Part shown: in pieces, positions 60,652 to 64,000 of the stretch
Position numbering within the stretch: position 1 is the stretch's first letter
Layout: each line of letters starts with the position of its first letter
Assembly: GCA_963693285.1 (NCBI GenBank)
Contig: OY848918.1
Span: forward strand, 17,984,047-18,048,046
Source: Xestospongia muta
Lineage: Eukaryota > Porifera > Demospongiae > Haplosclerida > Petrosiidae
Reading direction: 5' to 3'
Length of the DNA stretch: 64,000 nucleotides
The notes under the pieces: generated by a model
What the model was told of the DNA's origin: nothing
Database searches by the model: none
The model's input: the letters and a program-made list of their open reading frames with translations, nothing else
Translations under genes and position numbers: made by a program

Positions 60652-61949
60652 CTGTTCTATCATTGTATTTTGTAAAAAATATAATGTATTACCTTTCAAT
60701 TTTCAATGACATGTGATTCATTCACATGCTAAGTCATAACTGGAATATGTACTTGTGTTCTCTTAATAGTTATATACAATAGATATTATTTTTAATATTA
60801 AAGTACTTTGTAAAATTAAACTGAATCATTGACTGCAGAGCTATGCACAACTCTATTAACAAATTTTATAAAAATTTGATGAAGCTTTTAACTACTATGC
60901 TTATCAACCTTTAGTATTTTGTGTTCATATGAATCTTTGTCAACTATCTTGCTGTCTTGTCTCCATACAATCTTAGGATCACAGTAAATAAATTAGCTCA
61001 GACAGATAACATGTGACATTATGTATATAAGTACTTGTTGTTAAATGTTGTATTCATCACCAATCTGTCATCAATTTATGTATATATATTTACTTTAACT
61101 GCAATTATAATTTCTGTACATTTACAACTAACAGACCAAATTACATGTGTTTAAAAGGACTCATAGCAATGATGTGAATTAGTCTTAGTTATTGTCATTC
61201 CTTAGTCTCATTGCATAATGTATATATAAATGACATATTGATGGATAAGCATTATAAATGGAAGATCAAATGTTCTAGTACAAACACTTTTACAGAGGCA
61301 ATACTTAATAATAATTTATATTCATTGACTTAATTAAGAGACCTTCAATCAAGCCAACCAACCTGTGTTTCCTTAGTTTCTAGAAAAATAAATATATTTT
61401 TGACACTAACATTGCACTATATTTCATACTTCAATAACGTTTTATCATTTTTTTCTTAATTATAGCTTCAAAACCTGAAAAACATATATTACTAAGGTTA
61501 CTTTTTTCAATCAATGGCAAGTGGCAAGAGATTGGTGATCTACTGGGAGTAGATCCAGACACCATTGATAGTTTGTCCACTTCCACATTTTCAAATCAAG
61601 TCAAGATGTCAAAAATGTTACAAAGCTGGTTGGATAATGAACCAACTCCTGCTTCATGGGGCAATATTCTTGATATCATAGAGGGACCTCTTCAGAAGAA
61701 AGCTCTTGCCATTGAAATTTGTCAAAAACTTAAAATAAGTAAGCAGTTTACTTGACAGTAGCTAATGTAAACCATGAATTTAATAAAATTGGTCACTGTT
61801 ACATGTTCATCTTTTCTCATGTTCGTACCACAAGTATAAGGATTGTTGTTAATTAATTGTTATAAAGAAGTGTTCAAAACTTGTATATATTTTGTCATTA
61901 TCTTGTTTCTGTCTTCACAGGTGAAGGGACTACACCTCCTACATCTTAA
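30270..61949 (+). CDS. Ankyrin-Roc-COR-Death domain protein (DAPK1-like layout without kinase), 15 exons
   Basis: Spliced model, all GT-AG and phase-consistent: exons 30270-30287, 30474-30572, 36391-36489, 44979-45068, 49270-49368, 52335-52433, 53829-53927, 57385-57483, 57526-57592, 58059-59743, 59797-60250, 60298-60357, 60504-60566, 61466-61738, 61921-61949. The coding total is 3,333 nt, or 1,110 residues. Residues 7-256 are about seven and a half ankyrin repeats. Residues about 275-560 are a Roc-like GTPase with P-loop GPPGVGKTS (282-290), DSGGQ (444-448) and GTNYD (535-539, in the NKxD position). A COR-like region follows to about 820. A low-complexity linker comes next, then a Death domain at about 1016-1098. 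Known relatives (DAPK1, other ROCO proteins) are cytoplasmic signalling scaffolds in cell death. No kinase is present here. The start ATG has A at -3, but exon 1 is only six codons, so the 5' end is less certain. No stop or frameshift was seen. Confidence 0.85.
30474..30572 (+). CDS. Exon 2: ankyrin repeat 1
   Basis: 33 codons, phase 0-0: NDQLYLAAYNGNIEEVKSTI then EQGADVN, a capping-type ankyrin repeat. Acceptor ATAATAG, donor GTAAGT. Confidence 0.85.
31050..33130 (+). repeat. Segmental duplication, copy A (intron 2)
   Basis: Collinear with 34380-37060. Shared anchors include AAGCTCTGATAAA.ATAGTTTGTTAAA at the start, CTAGTCTGGTGTTCCTGTCC (32242/35391), GACAGGATCTGGAGCACAA-like text (32650/35757), and TTACTGAGTTAAAA.CATAAATTTTGA (32970/36902). 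Many substitutions and indels show it is old. Copy A has no counterpart of ankyrin exon 3, which lies inside copy B. Confidence 0.75.
33190..34060 (+). repeat. Unclassified interspersed repeat, copy 1
   Basis: Closely resembles 43618-44320. Shared phrases include GAACTGCTATAACTTGC, GCAGCTACCA, AAAACGTGTGGACTTTACAA, GACAGAAGGCCGTTGGTC and the terminal GCACTTTAGTGC hairpin. It is more GC-rich than its surroundings, with no coding frame longer than 75 codons and no known domain. No inverted termini were found, so the class is unknown. Confidence 0.75.
34380..37060 (+). repeat. Segmental duplication, copy B (contains exon 3)
   Basis: Collinear with copy A (31050-33130). The extra 35900-36800 segment in this copy carries ankyrin exon 3. 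Confidence 0.7.
36391..36489 (+). CDS. Exon 3: ankyrin repeat 2
   Basis: 33 codons, phase 0-0: LYERPLIAASLRGHTEIVSL then LLLNNADPN. Acceptor TATATAG, donor GTGAGT. Confidence 0.9.
37290..38790 (-). pseudogene. Ty3/gypsy retrotransposon pol fragment (RT-RNase H)
   Basis: Minus strand from 38790. NLGTMTQHVDKLHLKRDP resembles the end of the protease-RT linker. Then come EPVNYSEYEALIVTVL, LCCGYKAMINPVLNMDLY and LPKP (RT fingers), and MDIIPEGVQQAICYISDICI followed by EHLHNLKEVMRCLKHHGI (38042-38224), where the usual catalytic YIDDI reads YISDI. KIDAI...LELNNYYGNLF (37822-38019) matches the RT-RNase H connection. GLPTVLAIEASHYGIGEML and ASRTLTKAEK mark RNase H (37640-37790), followed by FGIKKFYQYLY...TDHK (about 37530). 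There are many stops and frameshifts, and no integrase follows. It is the downstream half of the element whose gag lies at 41.77-42.04 kb. Confidence 0.8.
38894..41690 (-). pseudogene. MULE transposase (DDE, SWIM, PHD), third element
   Basis: N-terminal: SFVGGETFASYTELKTKIKT then YEETDRDSGTPEAAG (about 41580-41680). Core (40665-40976): GLFFHDNIMKV, MVDATYKLNELRMPLYLILI (first catalytic Asp) and DGNGQSEIVGLYLTSLETRK. The second Asp block (VIL...DKDFLEKAK) is shifted by one base near 40690. 40127-40333: FFLLLFCLRNERDHIILMAF and QYAQLVTPYTLSFINNQL. 40033-40079: SWIM finger CQCMFWKSIRLPCQHI. 39546-39881: HRKFHKMMSLCQKICSLGSE. About 39290-39370: GRSKGGELTLVGLPYL (linker). 38894-39127: intact-looking PHD finger C-G-R-C, C-D-S-C, H-F-H-C, WYCQTC. 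Frameshifts and gaps make it defective, but the domain order is complete. Homologous to the outer MULE at 27.8-29.8 kb through linker and PHD. Confidence 0.8.
38925..39065 (-). other. PHD finger coding segment of the third MULE
   Basis: Reads WYCGRC, then VCDSCFTWFHFHC, then KLWYCQTC. All eight C4HC3 zinc ligands and the conserved Trp before the last pair are present. PHD fingers usually read histone H3 tails. Here the domain is the C-terminal module of a transposase. Confidence 0.8.
41770..42040 (-). pseudogene. Ty3/gypsy gag fragment
   Basis: Minus-strand frame contains LFFQANDVEEDKKLSVFINI then VDS and LLVLGKFSDSFK, matching the gag start pattern (Y.ERL.YYF.AN.V..DKK.AVFLSV.G..TY.L...L..P.KP...) of invertebrate gypsy elements. 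It contains stops. It is probably the 5' part of the element whose RT lies at 37.29-38.79 kb. Confidence 0.6.
42092..42187. repeat. 96-bp near-perfect palindrome
   Basis: Centred on TTCGAA at 42137-42142. 47 of 48 pairs match (mismatch 42133/42146), with no loop. Outer flanks 42046-42061 and 42186-42201 also pair (ATTACACAAGTCTTCT). Confidence 0.92.
42199..42250. repeat. 52-bp perfect palindrome
   Basis: Centred on GAATTC at 42222-42227. All 26 pairs match. It starts 12 bp after the 96-bp palindrome. Confidence 0.92.
42391..42398. repeat. 8-bp target-site duplication (left) of hAT element
   Basis: CAAGTAAC, repeated exactly at 43287-43294. Eight bp is characteristic of hAT. Confidence 0.9.
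42399..43286 (-). mobile_element. hAT transposon, internally deleted (888 bp)
   Basis: The left end CAGTGGCGTAGCTAGG and the reverse complement of the right end, CGGTGGCGTAGCCAAG, are typical hAT inverted termini. An exact 8-bp duplication flanks it. The subterminal GTAGGGCCCGGCCCTAC is a GC-rich hairpin, unlike the AT-rich host. It retains the two ends of a transposase gene on the minus strand but not the middle. Confidence 0.93.
42520..43146 (-). pseudogene. hAT transposase: N-terminal fragment fused to dimerisation domain
   Basis: Minus strand. 42808-43146 encodes MGDVPPTQRESTCRGPSAQS, a long serine-rich stretch, then RGITFPSRNFSGKLRSFNQN with WYK, the lead-in to a TTF-type zinc finger. 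It jumps directly to AYCLDADTIEMETVLAKRAL (42710-42892). After a frame change comes the C-terminal hAT dimerisation domain TIPVSTAECELSFSALKRIK, TYLRSTISNDRLSNLAILSI (42520-42747). The DDE core is deleted, so the copy is non-autonomous. Confidence 0.85.
43287..43294. repeat. 8-bp target-site duplication (right) of hAT element
   Basis: CAAGTAAC, identical to 42391-42398. Confidence 0.9.
43618..44320 (+). repeat. Unclassified interspersed repeat, copy 2
   Basis: Collinear with 33190-34060, from CCTCGCTGTG...GTACTGT to AGCAAGGTTCGGCACTTTAGTGC. It carries a (GT)n tract at 43660-43677 that is short in copy 1. The region 33790-33960 of copy 1 is absent here. Confidence 0.75.
44455..44712 (+). pseudogene. 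Ty3/gypsy integrase fragment
   Basis: Plus-strand frames give LDPWE (near 44512), then PTYVYIDCAGPFIVKNVSD and a shift to MFLIIIDAYSNG, then FKWLDIHMTDLFTSPITFE and IISDIRDCF. These match the gypsy integrase core HPWEWP..PW.R.HIDYAGPF..K.FL.I.DA.SKW.EV. Opposite orientation to the gypsy fragments at 37-42 kb, so it is a separate insertion. Several frame breaks. Confidence 0.65.
44979..45068 (+). CDS. Exon 4: ankyrin repeat 3 (short, 30 codons)
   Basis: Phase 0-0: YGATALHCRSNAEIAELLII then NKFNIHALDQ. Three residues shorter than the other repeats, lacking part of the first helix-turn. Acceptor TTTTTTCAG, donor GTTAGT. Confidence 0.88.
45069..49269 (+). other. Intron 4 (4.2 kb), non-coding
   Basis: No coding feature. 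It contains internal direct repeats, for example AATATAAAGAGTCTGTGTTGA at 46188 and 47420, and the start of the duplicated unit (from about 48800) that recurs before exon 7. A roughly 100-bp motif ending TTAGATTAGTCTGTTA recurs at 48510, 49035, 50952 and 55516, with a weaker match near 53590. Confidence 0.6.
49270..49368 (+). CDS. Exon 5: ankyrin repeat 4
   Basis: 33 codons: DKRTPLHYAAYWGYSEIAHI then LIKAGASLDVIDK, a canonical TPLH repeat. Acceptor TTATGTAG, donor GTAAGT. Paralogous to exon 7. Confidence 0.93.
50828..51430 (+). repeat. Near-identical intron tract, copy 1
   Basis: About 600 bp that match 55392-55994 with essentially a single difference (a at 51286 region versus t), inside a duplication that is otherwise about 10% diverged. 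Confidence 0.8.
52335..52433 (+). CDS. Exon 6: ankyrin repeat 5
   Basis: 33 codons: NRNTPLLDAVCQRHTEIVQL then LVQNGATLDVLNK. Acceptor ATATCCAG, donor GTAACA. Confidence 0.92.
53829..53927 (+). CDS. Exon 7: ankyrin repeat 6
   Basis: 33 codons: VKRTPLHIAAYLGYYEIAHT then LIRAGASLDVIDK. Ten nucleotide differences from exon 5, about eight of them changing the amino acid. Acceptor TTATGTAG, donor GTAAAT. Confidence 0.93.
55392..55994 (+). repeat. Near-identical intron tract, copy 2
   Basis: Counterpart of 50828-51430. Confidence 0.8.
57385..57483 (+). CDS. Exon 8: ankyrin repeat 7
   Basis: 33 codons: RRQTPLHLAFKEKEMEIVKL then LYQFGADLTIPDK. Acceptor TTTATAG, donor GTAAGT. Confidence 0.92.
57526..57592 (+). 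CDS. Exon 9: terminal ankyrin half-repeat
   Basis: KGRLPADMAKVSTQTIRECL then YS, a C-terminal capping half-repeat (the usual 'G.TPLD.A'). Ends in phase 1 at GTTAGT. The intron before it is only 42 bp. Confidence 0.85.
58059..59743 (+). CDS. Exon 10: Roc-like GTPase and COR-like region
   Basis: 561 codons plus a split codon. P-loop GPPGVGKTS near 58133-58160. About 150 residues lie between P-loop and switch II, including a Ser/Thr/Asp-rich low-complexity insert (near 58330-58520), longer than in compact Roc domains. DSGGQPQFADV at about 58619, as in ROCO proteins (D.GGQ). CIIGTNYDRTHG at about 58883 takes the place of the NKxD guanine-specificity motif, with Asn shifted and Lys absent, so nucleotide recognition may be unusual. 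The COR-like half has WYVFELRLKEVAEK, LNSLSLVLYFPD, VIFTNPQYLVNLVTSIIRAS, LLAHLCIVSPL and YFIPAVLP. The frame is open 58 bp further upstream, but the acceptor TTCTACAG at 58051-58058 fixes the exon start in phase. Confidence 0.88.
59797..60250 (+). CDS. Exon 11: C-terminal part of the COR-like region
   Basis: 151 codons after a 53-bp intron: GVFPATVVALLNRKSPPTFT, LLVDSLSWMEVYFTG, CSVIRHTIDEAVSSCAN, TVSLLCTHPDHMTDLS, GHWFTGYKG. The pattern 'GVFP..V..LL' then 'L.DS..W.EV...G......R..I..A' fits the end of COR regions in sponge and cnidarian ROCO proteins. Ends in phase 1. Confidence 0.85.
60298..60357 (+). CDS. Exon 12: linker
   Basis: 20 residues, DQTSAHQIQVVQVPPILDTH, phase 1-1. No domain. 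Confidence 0.75.
60504..60566 (+). CDS. Exon 13: linker
   Basis: DTQGSNSSTNSEMMSGIPIT with L, Ser/Asn-rich, phase 1-1. Being 63 nt and symmetric, it could be skipped without changing frame. Confidence 0.72.
60586..60651. repeat. (TA)n microsatellite in intron 13
   Basis: About 65 bp of TA with one TACATA interruption. Confidence 0.92.
61466..61738 (+). CDS. Exon 14: Death domain
   Basis: 91 codons: HILLRLLFSINGKWQEIGDL then LGVDPDTIDSL, MLQSWLDNEPTPASWGNILD and KKALAIEICQKLKI. The six-helix Death fold pattern 'W.ELG..LG......I', 'ML..WL......SW..L...L' and 'A..I' is clear. Death domains form homotypic complexes that drive apoptosis or NF-kB signalling. A phase 1 donor GTAAGC follows. Confidence 0.93.
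61921..61949 (+). CDS. Exon 15: C-terminal tail and stop
   Basis: After TTCACAG, completes a Ser codon, then EGTTPPTS and TAA. If the previous donor is not used, the frame instead ends 17 bp later with SKQFT. Confidence 0.75.
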
Positions 61950-64000
61950 AGAAATATATCTCTGACCTGAGGTAAAGACATTATTTAGAATTGCTAGTGA
62001 AATTCTCTCTCCAATGAATAGAATGTTCCATATAGTCCAACTTGGAACTAGTACATGTATTAGGTCTAAGTTGTATTTGTATGTAATGGACATGAACTGT
62101 AATATGAAGTAATTTGTATAGTCATATCATAATCATCTTTAATTGGTTAGCCTTTGGTACAAAATTGCAGCTAGTTAATTGAATATGGCTCAGTCATATT
62201 TCATTTATTTTGTAAATTATTTTGATGAAAACAATAGCTATTGTTTTCAACTAACATGCTATAAAAATTAATGTCTATTATTATACATATGCAGTAATAT
62301 TCCAATCAATATAAAATATAGTCAACTTACACATACTTTGTCTATAATCTGTATTTTAACATGTCTCTGTCTTTTCTTTAGATGACAGATAATTCTACTT
62401 TCCTTAGCATCAGTAACATTATTAATGATTATTAGACATTCTTTACTAAAACTTTTTGTGATAACATTAATTTTTCTATATACTTTTTTTTGGTGTATTT
62501 TCACATTATTTTTTTATTTAGCTATTTGACTTTCTTTAAAACGTAGTTTAAAATTGAAACTAGTAAATGATTCAATGAAACCACGATATTAGCATTTTAC
62601 AATAATTATTTTATCTGACAGAGTTTTGAAACATATTCTAAAAGTGGACAGAATCATAAGATAAAAAATTATCAAATACTTATAGTAAAACTGTAGTATG
62701 GTATACACATTCACTTCATGACAATTCAATCAAGGAGACTTCCTGCTTTGACTGTACATCTTTGAAAGTAGCATATCATAGTACATTTTAACTTTCATCG
62801 TTTATTAGTGTTTATAATAAAGCAACTTGTCTGGACCTGATGAAATAGAATCAGAGCTGCAAAGCACCAATCCAGCATGCCATCATCAAAGATGATCTTA
62901 TAGCGCTTGTTAAATTTATCTAATTCTTTGGTATTTTATGTATATATATAAATGTGTCAGTATATATACTTAATAATTCAATTTTTGGAAAGAAGCAAAC
63001 GTGGAATTCCTGATGAGCATTGCCACATTCTTTCTATAGATAAATATTTAACAATGACTACTACTTCGAAGATTACGATTACTCTAGGGAGTTCATTAAC
63101 TTCTTACTATTTCTGATTTTACTTTCATTTACTGACAATTTAAAAATCAAGTAAAATAATTCAAGGTTATATAGACACCTCAGAACACAACATCACACAG
63201 TGATGTTTACAATACTGGGCAGTGGTATTGTTGAGGCTCCAGAAGAGACTATAGAAGATGGACGATGCATTAATGAAGATATATCTCTTTGTAATAGAAA
63301 CTAAGCAACATCCAACAGATCTAGATAAAGCAGTAACTAATGATGTACAAGTCAAAACAGACACATATTGTACAATTACTACACTTTGTTTAGTTATGGA
63401 ACATGATACACTCTTTTGGAGAGGGATAGAGTGAGTGCTACTACTCTATCACAAAGAGAGAGTCCTCTGTATTCAGTTGTTGACATTGACTTCTAGTAGA
63501 ATTGTAATGGTGAAAAGAGAATGCACTGGTATTAGGACCATTCTATAGGAATCATATCCACATCTAATGTTAAAAAAGTAAGCAATTTTCTCCTTTTAAA
63601 TTGTATCTACTGCTCTCCCATCTAGTGTAACCTTGACAACAATAGTAATAGATTGACTAACTTTCTTGTATTGCAATGTCAGCACATTCATCAACAACAT
63701 CTACTGTAATTATGGTATGACTGAATAGTTTGTGTTATTGTATCAGATAAAGGAGAAACAAAACAAAGAACACAGTTCATGAATCAAGATCTACAAAATG
63801 GTTGACTCTTACAATAAGACACCATTGACTCTAGTCAGACAATCCCTACATATGAACTACTGGCAGTAACTCATCATATAACTATATTGTTGCTAATTTT
63901 TGGTATTATATTTGGTTGTTGTTGGAATAGTGTAATTGTTCAGAAAAGGGAGAAGCTGTGATTGTTACTGTATAGTTATCCAATCAGATTATGAGAAAAG
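61950..64000. other. 3' flank; no gene supported, possible membrane-segment exon at the end
   Basis: 3' UTR and intergenic DNA. No AATAAA lies close to the stop; one is near 62815. At about 63838-63956 a plus-strand frame reads HHITILLLIFGIIFGCCW then NSVIVQKREK and a stop, which looks like a single transmembrane segment with a short basic tail. It could be the last exon of a receptor-like gene or chance in AT-rich DNA. Confidence 0.3.

Noticed and set aside
60508..60699. Minus-strand frame rich in Tyr-Ile repeats
   Set aside because: Translation of the TA microsatellite.

Overview
The window looks like eukaryotic, AT-rich metazoan DNA, most likely a demosponge such as Amphimedon queenslandica. 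That call is inference. It rests on GT-AG introns with phase-consistent splicing, one ankyrin repeat per exon, an ankyrin-Roc-COR-Death protein of a type expanded in sponges, and a dense mix of DNA transposons and degraded retroelements. A run of 200 N marks an assembly gap at 19216-19415.

Layout. 1-9.9 kb: gene-poor AT-rich DNA with two different tnp2/CACTA-like transposase remnants (2.6-4.1 kb plus strand; 4.8-5.7 kb minus strand), some unassigned possible exons, microsatellites and two long inverted repeats. 10.3-11.3 kb: a decayed sulfite oxidase pseudogene. 12.4-13.5 kb (minus): an apparently intact secreted fibrinogen-like protein, 347 aa. 13.9-14.3 kb: a second relic of the first tnp2-like family. 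16.15-17.42 kb (minus): the 3' half of a CR1/L2/jockey-like non-LTR retrotransposon. 19.5 kb: a short terminal-inverted-repeat element. 20.6-20.9 kb: a tentative two-exon small gene. 23.93-29.96 kb: two nested Mutator-like (MULE) elements, each with terminal inverted repeats and an exact target-site duplication. The inner one encodes a DDE transposase, a SWIM zinc finger and a CXXC zinc finger; the outer one encodes a DDE transposase and a C-terminal PHD finger.

30.27-61.95 kb (plus): one large gene that I could follow exon by exon (15 exons, 3,333 nt of coding sequence, 1,110 aa). It encodes about seven and a half ankyrin repeats, nearly all one 33-codon exon each, then a Roc-type GTPase with a COR-like region on one 1.7-kb exon, a linker, and a C-terminal Death domain. 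Its introns hold most of the remaining repeats: old segmental duplications (introns 2, 4, 5 and 7), a Ty3/gypsy element split by a third MULE with SWIM and PHD fingers, two near-perfect palindromes, an 888-bp hAT derivative with an 8-bp target-site duplication, and two copies of an unclassified interspersed repeat. Ankyrin exons 5 and 7 arose by local duplication, and part of the duplicated intron looks gene-converted.

Functional reading (inference): the only host genes supported are the secreted fibrinogen-like protein, the ankyrin-Roc-COR-Death signalling protein (a DAPK1-like layout without the kinase, plausibly acting in cell death or innate immunity) and perhaps the 49-aa small gene. They are not obviously functionally coupled. 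The most unusual theme is MULE transposons that carry chromatin-reader zinc fingers, CXXC in one family and PHD in another.
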